Shown: piece after piece, positions 1 through 7,035 of the stretch
How positions within the stretch are numbered: the first letter of the stretch is position 1
How the letters are laid out: every line of letters begins with the position of its first letter
Assembly: GCA_964568355.1 (NCBI GenBank)
Contig: CAZMRK010000385.1
Span: 1 to 12,493, forward strand
Direction: 5' to 3'
DNA from: JAJPJX01 sp964568355
GTDB lineage: Bacteria > Acidobacteriota > Terriglobia > Bryobacterales > Bryobacteraceae
DNA length: 12,493 nucleotides
Notes under the pieces: generated by a model
Seen by the model: only the letters and a program-made list of their open reading frames with translations
The model's database searches: none
What the model was told of the DNA's origin: nothing
Position numbers and translations under genes: made by a program

Positions 1-900
1 GCCCGGTGGCGAATATCTTCTGCCGTGCAGAATCCGCTGATTGTCCAGCATCAGGACATCGCCGGCTTTTGCGGCGACCGGGACCTCGCACCGGGAGGCC
101 GCCGCCGCGACCTCTTCGATCACTTCCTCCGCGAGAGGCGAACCGTCTTCCCAACGCAGCATCAGCGGGGGCTTCTTCATCTCCGGCACCTGACCCTTTC
201 GGACCGCGATCTCACCCAGGGTCACCGGCAGCAGATCGTTGATGAAAACTTCACGGCCCTGCTCGTCACGGATATAGGCAAAGCACTGATACTCGGTCGA
301 AAGCGAGCCGTCGGATCCCCACTTGGCGCGCGCCTCGTTTTCCCCGCAGATCGCTTCCACCGCCTCCCGGTCCTCTGTTTGAAACGCGGTTTGCCATTCT
401 CCGTCATCCAGCATCCGCGCGTAGGTGATGCGCCGCCGGCGAAACAGGTCGGCCGTCTCCGGACGAAACGAGCTCATGATCGCCGCGCCGTCTCCAATCG
501 TGGTCTCGCCGCCCGTCGGCGCCGGGCAGGCGCAATAGAACCAGATCATCCGGGGAGGATACCGGAAATAGTAGAATTCCCCGTGGAGCGGAAGCGGAAA
601 GTCCTGCCGGTTTCCCGTAGCGGTCAACACCGTTGGATTCCCGTTCACGGTGGACCGTGCGAACGGCCCGAAGCTGAAAGCCGCTCCCCGGTTGGTGTAA
701 AGATCCTCCGTGAAGCGCGACGTGAATTGCTCGAATTCTTCGAGACTGGCGTGAAATCCCCGGAAGAGAATAGCGCCGGTGGCGCGGTAGAGACGGATCA
801 CCTCGTCTGGTTGAAGCTGGAGCAGGCTCTGACCGCCTTGATTTTGGATCACCGCTCCGATATTGCCGCCGATCGGCGCCGTCGCTGCTACGCTTTGCAT
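1..900 (-). CDS. SyrP/TauD-like Fe(II)/2-oxoglutarate-dependent oxygenase (3' end beyond window)
   Basis: The protein belongs to the TauD/TfdA superfamily of non-haem iron, 2-oxoglutarate-dependent oxygenases, which hydroxylate or otherwise oxidise their substrate. The first 300 residues are in the window and only a short C-terminus should be missing. Visible features are GAILFRGF at residues 42-49, the iron-binding H-x-E motif LHGEFYY (H106, E108), CPAPTGGETTIGDG at about 125-138, typical of the SyrP-like branch found in natural-product clusters, and the distal iron histidine with the 2-oxoglutarate-binding arginine in LDNQRILHGRR (H292, R294/R295). ATG at 900 is chosen because GGAG lies five bases upstream (906-909). 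Its first 13 bases overlap the end of the deacetylase gene. By context it is a tailoring hydroxylase for the polyketide-type product, possibly acting on a carrier-bound intermediate. The family is clear; the substrate is unknown. Confidence 0.85.
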   Translation of the reverse strand, partial: MQSVAATAPIGGNIGAVIQNQGGQSLLQLQPDEVIRLYRATGAILFRGFHASLEEFEQFTSRFTEDLYTNRGAAFSFGPFARSTVNGNPTVLTATGNRQDFPLPLHGEFYYFRYPPRMIWFYCACPAPTGGETTIGDGAAIMSSFRPETADLFRRRRITYARMLDDGEWQTAFQTEDREAVEAICGENEARAKWGSDGSLSTEYQCFAYIRDEQGREVFINDLLPVTLGEIAVRKGQVPEMKKPPLMLRWEDGSPLAEEVIEEVAAAASRCEVPVAAKAGDVLMLDNQRILHGRRYSPPG

Positions 901-1718
901 GAACTCTCCGTGTGTGCCCAGGTTGTCATGGGCTGTCTGGGACCTACAATGGTTCGCGGCAAATGGGCCGGATCTACAAGCCGGTAGCCCAATCCGGCGA
1001 TTGCTTCCGCAACGCCGGGGCTGGTCAACGCCGCTAACTCATCACGCCGGCGCTCCACGTATCGCGAGCGTCGCGCGAGTTCTTCATCCACAATTGCCGG
1101 ATGACAGCCGATTTCGACCGAGCCATCCGGAGGAGTGACCGCGGCCATTACCCGCAGCGTCCGATAGAATGCGTCCAGTTTGACCGGACCGCCCTTCCAA
1201 ATACACGCGTAAGCGTCGGCGCACCATGCGCCCTGCTCCCGCATCCAGCGATTGAGGGCGATCGACTCGCCCCTTGCCGGCAGTCCGGTTTCGAGCGCCA
1301 ATGTAAGATAAACGCCGGACAACTCCGGAAGCGCATGTACACTGTGGTGCGTGTCCAGATGACTGGGCGCGATGCCTAAAGAGCGAATGGCTGCCAACTG
1401 CGCGCGCCATTCCACTAGAACCTCTTCCGGGTTGAGATCGTGCAGATGCTCCCGCCGGCGAGCGAAGCAGCCGGTTTCATCCACAAGCGTGGGAATGCGG
1501 GCCGCGTCGCTGACCGGCCTGCCGTCCGTCAACTGGAGGTGGATGCCCACCCGCCCTCGCAATTCACCCGCCCAACGGGCGAGGCGCGCGCGATGCTCGG
1601 GGTCGCACACCATGGCGCTGGTGCCGGTTACGCAGCCGGAGCGCATTGCTTCCAGGATGCCGGCCGAAACGCCGTCGCTGAATCCGAAATCATCCGCGTG
1701 AATCAACAGCGAACGCAC
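888..1718 (-). CDS. YdjC/ChbG-family carbohydrate deacetylase
   Basis: This is a 276-residue member of the YdjC/ChbG family (PF04794), metal-dependent enzymes that remove acetyl groups from N-acetylated sugars; HpnK of hopanoid biosynthesis is a relative. The N-terminus LLIHADDFGFSDG (residues 4-16) is the family signature with the metal-binding aspartate at about D10. Further ligands are visible in GIHLQLTDG (H60), SHLDTHHSVH (H120 to H128) and IGCHPAI (H206), so the active site appears intact. An in-frame ATG exists at 1814, but it would add about 32 basic, low-complexity residues. The GTG at 1718 sits 10 bases after GGAGAAGG and gives the normal family length. The gene overlaps the glycosyltransferase by 29 bases and the oxygenase by 13. 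A plausible job is deacetylation of an N-acetyl sugar attached by the neighbouring glycosyltransferase; this is inferred from context only. Confidence 0.88.
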   Translation of the reverse strand: MRSLLIHADDFGFSDGVSAGILEAMRSGCVTGTSAMVCDPEHRARLARWAGELRGRVGIHLQLTDGRPVSDAARIPTLVDETGCFARRREHLHDLNPEEVLVEWRAQLAAIRSLGIAPSHLDTHHSVHALPELSGVYLTLALETGLPARGESIALNRWMREQGAWCADAYACIWKGGPVKLDAFYRTLRVMAAVTPPDGSVEIGCHPAIVDEELARRSRYVERRRDELAALTSPGVAEAIAGLGYRLVDPAHLPRTIVGPRQPMTTWAHTESSCKA

Positions 1719-2994
1719 GACTCGACGTCCTTCTCCGCGCGAACCGCTCCACGGCCGCGACTGCGTTCTCCACACCCCGCTCACGGCGAATGGCCTCGCC
1801 GATTTCCGCGGCACGCCGCCGGATGACCGGATGGGTGGTCACCTGCGTGATGGCCGCGGCCAACTGCTCGGCAGTAAGGGTCTTCGCGGAAACGGGTTCG
1901 GGACTTACCCCCAATTGAGCCATGCGGTGTCCCCAGAAGCTCTGGTCCCACCCAAATGGCGTGATCACTTGCGGCGATCCCATTCGCAGCGCGATGGCGG
2001 TTGTGCCCGATCCGCCGTGATGCACCAGCGCCAGCGAGCGCGGCAAAAGCCAGTCGTAAGGGATCGCTTGAGCGCTGAAGATATCGGCGGGCAGCCCGGC
2101 GCTCTTGAGCCCGCCCCAGCCGCTGATGAGGATGCCGCGGCGTCCTGCCAGAGCCAGCGCATCCACAACCGCCTTCGTCAGCCGGGCGGGGTTGCGTCCC
2201 ACGTGGCTGCCGAACCCGACCACCACCGGCGGCTCGCCGGCAGAGAGAAACTCCTCCAGCTCACGCGATGGACGAAAGGGAGTGGCGCCATCCAGGAACC
2301 AGTAGCCCGTTACCTCCGCGCCCTCTCCCCATTCCGATGGCTTCGGCACCACGAGCGGGCTATAGCCCAGCACATGCGGCGTTGTCCGCGTACCGTGCAG
2401 ATTCTCCGTGAACGTCTGAGCGCGCAGGCCCAATGCCTCCACTCGCCAGTGCTGCACCGTATCGTGTCCGATGTGCAGGATGGGAATCGCGCGGCGCCAG
2501 GAGCGCAGCACATCGCGCGCGGGCAGGTCGCACCTGGCCCCGGCGTGCAAGGGAAACGGAAATTCGGCGGTGGGGAGCTCCGGAACCGGGAACACGCTCG
2601 TGATGATCGCCGGAATCCGGAACCTCTCGGAAAGCGACGGCCCGATCCCCAGCCAGGGCTGGCAGACCAGAACCTCGGCGCCTTCACAGGGAGCCACCGA
2701 CTCGCGCAGGTGTAACCGTGCCGAAGGCGCGACGTAGGCACGCCAGAAGCGTGCGTACTCGGTCACCGGTTTTTCGAGGCTCTCGCGAAATACAGTGCCG
2801 CCGCGCCCGGAATAGAACTTCTCCGAGTTGCCGCTCAGCCGGTAGAATTCCAGCCCTAACGCCGCGGCCTGCGGTTCGTACAGGAGTTCGGTGGCAAAAC
2901 GCACCTGATGTCCCGCGGCGCGGAGAGCTCCGGCCAGCACCAGCATCGGTTGAACATCGCCGCGCGTGCCAATGGCGATCACGGTCACGCGCAT
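1690..2994 (-). CDS. GT1-family (UGT-like) glycosyltransferase
   Basis: A 434-residue GT-B fold glycosyltransferase of family GT1, the group that includes sterol glucosyltransferases and glycosyltransferases of antibiotic pathways. The N-terminal acceptor half opens with VIAIGTRGDVQPMLVLAGAL (residues 5-24), typical of this group. The C-terminal half carries the nucleotide-sugar motif around residues 312-357, including HHGGSGTT (325-332) and PFGWDQSFWGHR (346-357). The length is normal and no break is seen. There is no signal peptide, so it should act in the cytoplasm or at the inner membrane face. ATG at 2994 lies two bases after the carrier protein stop, which indicates coupled translation. 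By context it glycosylates the polyketide or lipid made with the neighbouring synthase. The sugar donor cannot be read from sequence; the adjacent deacetylase hints at an N-acetylhexosamine. Confidence 0.9.
   Translation of the reverse strand: MRVTVIAIGTRGDVQPMLVLAGALRAAGHQVRFATELLYEPQAAALGLEFYRLSGNSEKFYSGRGGTVFRESLEKPVTEYARFWRAYVAPSARLHLRESVAPCEGAEVLVCQPWLGIGPSLSERFRIPAIITSVFPVPELPTAEFPFPLHAGARCDLPARDVLRSWRRAIPILHIGHDTVQHWRVEALGLRAQTFTENLHGTRTTPHVLGYSPLVVPKPSEWGEGAEVTGYWFLDGATPFRPSRELEEFLSAGEPPVVVGFGSHVGRNPARLTKAVVDALALAGRRGILISGWGGLKSAGLPADIFSAQAIPYDWLLPRSLALVHHGGSGTTAIALRMGSPQVITPFGWDQSFWGHRMAQLGVSPEPVSAKTLTAEQLAAAITQVTTHPVIRRRAAEIGEAIRRERGVENAVAAVERFARRRTSSRAFAVDSRG
1729..1736 (-). promoter_or_regulatory. 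Ribosome binding site deciding the deacetylase start
   Basis: On the minus strand this reads GGAGAAGG, ten bases before GTG at 1718. It supports the GTG start over the ATG at 1814 and lies inside the 3' end of the glycosyltransferase gene, which suggests translational coupling. Confidence 0.6.
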
Positions 2995-2996
2995 GG

Positions 2997-3308
2997 CTAG
3001 TCGATCCGCGCCACGTCTGCCTGTCCGGACAGCTTGGAATAGGCGAAGTCCAGCAATTCCCCGGCCTTCAGGTCCTTGCGAAATTGGCCGTCGGGTAGCG
3101 ATGCCAGTTCGTCAAAGCTGAGCGGCCGTTCGAAGCGATCTTCCAGGGCGACGAGCAGGTGGATGGTGTCGATCGACGAGATACCCAGATCCGCGCCCAG
3201 GTAGGTCTCCGGGGTCACCTCACCCAGCTCCTGCTCCTGTTCTTCCATTAACTCACGCAGACATGCGAGAATTGCATCCCAAACTTCCGGTTTCCCTGCG
3301 GTTGGCAT
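2997..3308 (-). CDS. Free-standing acyl carrier protein
   Basis: A 103-residue acyl carrier protein. The core ADLGISSIDTIHLLVALEDR (residues 39-58) is the phosphopantetheine attachment site. S45 is the predicted attachment serine, with serine (S44) in place of the usual aspartate before it. Acidic helices surround it (MEEQEQELGE, 21-30), as expected of a carrier protein. It is somewhat longer than a typical 75-85 residue ACP, with short extensions at both ends. It lies 64 bp downstream of the acyltransferase-dehydratase gene and is the obvious partner for that protein, which has no carrier domain of its own. The 64-bp leader (3309-3372) contains a purine-rich tract with GTAGTAGTAGAG on the coding strand but no strong Shine-Dalgarno motif. 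It could instead serve a separate lipid pathway, but the position argues for the cluster product. Confidence 0.9.
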   Translation of the reverse strand: MPTAGKPEVWDAILACLRELMEEQEQELGEVTPETYLGADLGISSIDTIHLLVALEDRFERPLSFDELASLPDGQFRKDLKAGELLDFAYSKLSGQADVARID

Positions 3309-3372
3309 ACTGTGTCTCTCTACTCTACTACTACCGATGCCGTGTCGCCGCGTGAATCGCTCCTGAACAGTA

Positions 3373-5925
3373 CTATGCTCGCGCGCTGGTGTAAGCGGCG
3401 AGCATTTGGCGCAGCCGGTTTACTGCCTGGCCATCCTGCCGCCCATACCACACCGCCAGTTCCTCCGGCGGTAAAACGAGATGTGCCACCGCGCGGGCCC
3501 AGATCGCGGATTGATTGGCGAGCACATTCCAGTCCATTGTCGGATCGGTCAACAACGCGTCCAGGGAGGTGGAAACCGGTTCGCGCCCGAAAAGCAAATT
3601 CCAAAGGGAATCGGGCAATCGGACCAGGCGCTGCTCCAGGTTTTGCAGGCGCGCGATCAGGATCCCGTCGGATCCAAGAATTTCAAAGTCCGAAGACAGC
3701 GTCTCGAATTGACTGCGCCGCACGTGTCCCCGGCAAACCAGGCGCGCGCCAGGCATCCTGGGATCCGAACAGACCTCCAACTCCTGCTGGCTGTAGGGAT
3801 AGGCTCCCAGCCGGGCGCCGCTTTGCTCCAGCACCCATAGGGCTGCCAGTTGGCCGGCGCAATCGAGCACAGCCGGATCGAGTTGCAGGTGCGTTTGTGT
3901 CAAATTGCGCAATTCCGTCACCTGAATGTGGGCTGCGATACGATCGCTGCCCACATCGTCCACCTGTTCGATACCTTGAAAACCGGGGCCGTGGAACGCA
4001 TAGCCGCCATAGAAGGCCTCGCGGCTCCACGTGCTGGGTGGAGTCGGATGAAAAGTGCCGTCCGGCCGCCGCGTCGCGGTAGTCCGGGGGCCGCACCGGC
4101 ACACCGCTTCGAAGGAAAGCGTCCGTTTGGTATCAGAGAGCGCAAAAATCTTGACGTGAATTTCCCGCTCTTGAGCCTCGGCCTCTACTTCCAGCGTCAG
4201 CCCGTCTGGCCCCAACGCCAGCCAGGTATGGGCGCGTATCCCGGTCAGCCGTTGAATGGGCATACCGGCCAGGCACGACGCTGCTTCTGCGGCAATTTCG
4301 GTGGTTAGCGTGAAGGCCAGGACGGGCAGCGGGGCGCCGTGTTCGCCTCGCTCGCCGCGGCCCAGGCGGTGATCGAGCAGGAAAGCGTCGCGTTCGATCT
4401 GGAAGGTCCGCCGGGCCAGGAGTTTTCCGCTCTCGCGGAATCGCACTTCTCCAAGCAAGGGAAACTGGCGAACGGCCGGTACGCGCGTGCTGCGGCCCCC
4501 GACCCGCGCGGCCATACGGGCCTCACTTTCAGCGGCGATCCGTGCCGTGGTCGTGTACTCGTATAAAACAGCCTCGCGGACGGAGGCGCGGGCGGAGGCT
4601 ACACACAGGTCCGCTGCGGGCTCGCCGTAGAAGATCCCCAGTGCTACGGGCACACCGGCGGAATAAAGATCTGCTGCCAGGTGAGCCAATTGCAGGAGAT
4701 CGCGGCGCGACGATACCGACGCGCTCAGGCTGCGGTGGGGCTTGTTGCGGAGCGTATCGTCCACGAAAGCGCTCAGGCGATTGTCCGGGCCGGTCTCAAT
4801 GAAGATCCTGGCGCCGGCTGCGTATAGCGTCTCAATCGTTTCCCGGAATCGGACGCACCCGGACCATTGGCTCGCCAGCAGCTTCCACATCTGTTGCCGG
4901 TCCGATGGATACGGCTGGGCCGTGCCGCAGGAGTAGACCGTTACATTCGGGCGCCCTCCCGGCAGTGCCTGGTAGTGCTTTTCGAGGAGCCGGGACCAGT
5001 CGGCAAACAGCGGAGTATGGTGGGCGCGCACGAATGGTAGCGAAGAACAGATCGCGCCTCGGAGCCGCATCTCGGCTGCTGCCTTTTGCAGGGCATCCCG
5101 ATACCCGGCGAGCACGACCTGTGTCGGGCAGTTGTCGACGGCGACATAGATCTGATTTGGATTGTGGTTCACAATCGCCTCGACCACATGCCGGTCAATT
5201 CCTCCGACCGCCATCACGCCTTCCGGAACTGGCGGCGCTGGCAGGCGTGTGCTTTCCAAAGCCACGCGGCACATGAATTCGCAGGCTTCCCGAATGCTCG
5301 CATAAGAGATGACGCCCGCCGCGATCAGCGCGGCGTGTTCCCCATTGCTGTGCCCGAGCAGAAAGTCCGCGCGCACCCCCATCCGCAGCAGCACCGAATA
5401 TAAAGCGAGACTGGCGGCCAGCCCGAGCTGCGCCCCTACTTCCAGGCCGAACAGCCGGTCATCATCCGCCTGGTTGGGGCGCGCCGGAGAAAGCAGTTCG
5501 CTCGGGCGTGCGGCGCCTGCGCGAAGATACGCGCGATCCAGTTCGTCGAACCAGGTCTTGACTCCCGGCACGTGTCCGCAGAGTTCGCGCAACATCTCCG
5601 GATACTGGGAGCCTTGACCGGGGAACAACACAGCGATTTTTCCCGGCCGCGGGCCGAAATTGTAATAAATACCGCTTCTGCTTCTCAGAGAACGCGGCTG
5701 GGGCTGTTCCAAACGGCTGCGAGCGCTGCCCAGCTTGGTAGCGAGGTCCTGCTGATTTTCTGCGACAATGGCCAGCCGGTGCTCACCCATCGGGCGCCGG
5801 GCCAGGCTCAGGGCAAGTTGCGGCAGGTCTTCGCCAAGCCTTTGTTCCAACTGTTGAGCTTCGAGCGACAGCGCTTTGGACGAGGATGCGCTGAGCAGAA
5901 GGACATGTGCTCCTGGGTCTGTCAT
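3373..5925 (-). CDS. Polyketide synthase protein, acyltransferase-dehydratase, lacking ketosynthase
   Basis: An 850-residue type I polyketide synthase fragment. It opens with the linker that normally follows a ketosynthase (HVLLLSASSSKALSLEAQQL, residues 6-25). The acyltransferase domain spans about 95-390: GQGSQ (103-107), GHSNGE with nucleophile S193, a carboxylate-binding arginine near R220, and RAHH at 300-303 where H303 matches the catalytic histidine. A post-acyltransferase linker follows, then a double-hotdog dehydratase at about 489-767 with LLDHRLG (H519), FHGPGFQ (644-650) and LDPAVLDCAGQ (D688), so both catalytic residues are present. There is no ketosynthase, ketoreductase or carrier domain. 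The last 45 residues resemble the lead-in to the phosphopantetheinyl transferase domain that ends some related synthases, cut short. ATG at 5925 is preferred because an upstream ATG at 6069 would add an Arg/Pro-rich stretch and overlap the divergent gene by 100 bp. No clear ribosome binding site is seen. The ketosynthase must act in trans. Confidence 0.88.
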   Translation of the reverse strand: MTDPGAHVLLLSASSSKALSLEAQQLEQRLGEDLPQLALSLARRPMGEHRLAIVAENQQDLATKLGSARSRLEQPQPRSLRSRSGIYYNFGPRPGKIAVLFPGQGSQYPEMLRELCGHVPGVKTWFDELDRAYLRAGAARPSELLSPARPNQADDDRLFGLEVGAQLGLAASLALYSVLLRMGVRADFLLGHSNGEHAALIAAGVISYASIREACEFMCRVALESTRLPAPPVPEGVMAVGGIDRHVVEAIVNHNPNQIYVAVDNCPTQVVLAGYRDALQKAAAEMRLRGAICSSLPFVRAHHTPLFADWSRLLEKHYQALPGGRPNVTVYSCGTAQPYPSDRQQMWKLLASQWSGCVRFRETIETLYAAGARIFIETGPDNRLSAFVDDTLRNKPHRSLSASVSSRRDLLQLAHLAADLYSAGVPVALGIFYGEPAADLCVASARASVREAVLYEYTTTARIAAESEARMAARVGGRSTRVPAVRQFPLLGEVRFRESGKLLARRTFQIERDAFLLDHRLGRGERGEHGAPLPVLAFTLTTEIAAEAASCLAGMPIQRLTGIRAHTWLALGPDGLTLEVEAEAQEREIHVKIFALSDTKRTLSFEAVCRCGPRTTATRRPDGTFHPTPPSTWSREAFYGGYAFHGPGFQGIEQVDDVGSDRIAAHIQVTELRNLTQTHLQLDPAVLDCAGQLAALWVLEQSGARLGAYPYSQQELEVCSDPRMPGARLVCRGHVRRSQFETLSSDFEILGSDGILIARLQNLEQRLVRLPDSLWNLLFGREPVSTSLDALLTDPTMDWNVLANQSAIWARAVAHLVLPPEELAVWYGRQDGQAVNRLRQMLAAYTSARA

Positions 5926-5950
5926 CAAGCGGCGGGGGAACGTCCAGATC

Positions 5951-5962
5951 CGAGTATACTCG
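5951..5962. promoter_or_regulatory. Palindromic -10-like element in divergent spacer
   Basis: CGAGTATACTCG is a perfect 12-bp palindrome in the 44-bp spacer between the divergent polyketide synthase and oxidoreductase genes. It presents TATACT on both strands. From the minus-strand copy, initiation would fall about 20 bases before the synthase ATG. From the plus-strand copy it would fall almost at the oxidoreductase ATG, giving a nearly leaderless message. No convincing -35 hexamer is seen on either side, so it could equally be an operator for a dimeric regulator. Confidence 0.35.
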
Positions 5963-5969
5963 ATACCGG

Positions 5970-6905
5970 ATGAAAGTTCTCCTTCTGGGTTATTCCGATA
6001 TTGCGAAACGCCGCGTGCTCCCAGCGCTCCGAAGCTTGGGCGCCGCGGTGGACATCGCGTCGCGATCAACGGCCGCCATCGAATCGTCAGGGCGCTGGTT
6101 CCGCGATTACGACACGGCGATCAGTCAGACCGATGCGGAGCTGGTATATATCTCCACTGTCAATAATGGTCATGCACAGTGGACCAGGAGGGCGCTCGAA
6201 GCAGGCCGGCACGTCGCCGTGGACAAGCCGGCCTTTCTGACTTTGGAAGAAACACACCAACTGCTCGAACTTGCCGATCGCCGCCGGCTCTGCCTGGCCG
6301 AGGCGACGGTTTACGGGTACCATCCGCAGTGCGCGATGGTCCGCGAAGTGTTTCGGGAAGCGGGAGCAACTCCAACACGTCTCATCGCCGCCTTCAGCGT
6401 CCCCCCGCTCTCCCCACAGAATTTTCGATATCGCGCGGAGCTTGGTGGGGGAGCCCTGTGGGATCTGGGACCCTATGCGGTGACGCCCGGCCGCATTTTT
6501 TTCGAATCGCCTCCCTCCGGGATTCACGCCTGGCGCCTGTCGGCGAATGATGAAGTGGACACCAGCTTCAGCATGGTGGGAGTTTATCCCGATGGGCGCT
6601 CCTGCATTGGTTCGTTTGGTTACACCACCGGCTACATCAACCGGCTCGATATCATTGGACCGGGAGTGGTCGTGACCATGGACCGCGCGTTCAGCCCGCC
6701 GCCGGATCTGCCCATGCGATTGACCGTTCGAAGGCTCAACCAGGTGACGGCCATAGAAGTGCCCCCATCGGATTCGTTCCGCCTGTTCTTCGACCATCTT
6801 TTTTCCGCGATTCAGGGGCGAAACGATCGCTCTTTCTCCCAGCATCTCCTGGCTGACGCCGAAGCACTCCACCACCTGCGGGAGAGCGCCTTTCAGGTAT
6901 ATTAA
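5970..6905 (+). CDS. Gfo/Idh/MocA-family NAD(P)-dependent oxidoreductase
   Basis: A 311-residue oxidoreductase of the Gfo/Idh/MocA family, which uses NAD(P) to oxidise or reduce sugars, inositols and related hydroxyl compounds. The N-terminal Rossmann fold starts at KVLLLGYSDIAKRRVLPAL (residues 2-20). The family's E-K-P motif appears as VDKPAFLTLEE (84-94) with catalytic lysine K86. The C-terminal domain includes GGGALWDLGPYAV (159-171), the usual substrate-side motif. ATG at 5970 is chosen because the Rossmann strand starts immediately; an in-frame ATG at 5907 would overlap the divergent gene. No Shine-Dalgarno is visible. It is divergent from the polyketide cluster and may supply or modify its sugar, for example by 3-keto-sugar reduction, but it may also be unrelated. 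The substrate is unknown. Confidence 0.88.
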   Translation: MKVLLLGYSDIAKRRVLPALRSLGAAVDIASRSTAAIESSGRWFRDYDTAISQTDAELVYISTVNNGHAQWTRRALEAGRHVAVDKPAFLTLEETHQLLELADRRRLCLAEATVYGYHPQCAMVREVFREAGATPTRLIAAFSVPPLSPQNFRYRAELGGGALWDLGPYAVTPGRIFFESPPSGIHAWRLSANDEVDTSFSMVGVYPDGRSCIGSFGYTTGYINRLDIIGPGVVVTMDRAFSPPPDLPMRLTVRRLNQVTAIEVPPSDSFRLFFDHLFSAIQGRNDRSFSQHLLADAEALHHLRESAFQVY

Positions 6906-6910
6906 GGGAA

Positions 6911-7019
6911 CTAGTGCTACGACCACGTGATTCGGTTCGTCCGCTTGCTGGCGCGCGCGGTTCCGTTCCGCCACTGAACCGCGACCGTAAGGGAGCGGAC
7001 TTCACGGTCAGAGCACTAG
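6911..7019. repeat. Nested inverted-repeat element (MITE- or REP-like)
   Basis: The outer ends CTAGTGCT (6911-6918) and AGCACTAG (7012-7019) are perfect complements. They continue inward as an imperfect match between 6919-6930 and 7002-7011 (GACC..GTGA against TCACGGTC). A second perfect pair is GTCCGCT (6939-6945) with AGCGGAC (6994-7000). An innermost perfect pair is CGCGGTTC (6956-6963) with GAACCGCG (6976-6983), around a 12-base loop. The whole intergenic region could fold into one long interrupted hairpin. There is no T-tract, so it is not a standard terminator. Size and terminal inverted repeats suggest a small non-autonomous mobile element or REP-type repeat. No clear target-site duplication is seen. 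Confidence 0.6.
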
Positions 7020-7021
7020 CC

Positions 7022-7028
7022 GGAGGAG
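7022..7028 (+). promoter_or_regulatory. Strong ribosome binding site for the coiled-coil protein gene
   Basis: GGAGGAG sits seven bases before ATG at 7036 and begins two bases after the inverted-repeat element ends. A fold of that element would therefore end right at this site, which could affect its accessibility. Confidence 0.7.
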
Positions 7029-7035
7029 TTCATCC

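Noticed and set aside
25..987. Long open frame on the plus strand (320 codons)
   Set aside because: It lies antisense to the oxygenase gene, whose motifs are clear, and its translation is Arg/Pro-rich with no recognisable domain. Long antisense frames are expected in GC-rich coding DNA.
1719..1814. Upstream ATG for the deacetylase
   Set aside because: It adds Arg/Ser/Gly-rich residues not seen in the family and deepens the overlap; the GTG at 1718 has a good ribosome binding site.
1831..2715. Long open frame on the plus strand (294 codons)
   Set aside because: It is antisense to the glycosyltransferase, with no domain and a biased composition.
5926..6069. Upstream ATG extension of the polyketide synthase gene
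   Set aside because: The extra 48 residues have no domain character and would overlap the divergent oxidoreductase by 100 bp. The family linker begins just after the ATG at 5925.
6956..6983. Hairpin as a terminator for the oxidoreductase gene
   Set aside because: There is no T-tract after the stem, and the hairpin is nested within larger inverted repeats, which fits a repeat element better.
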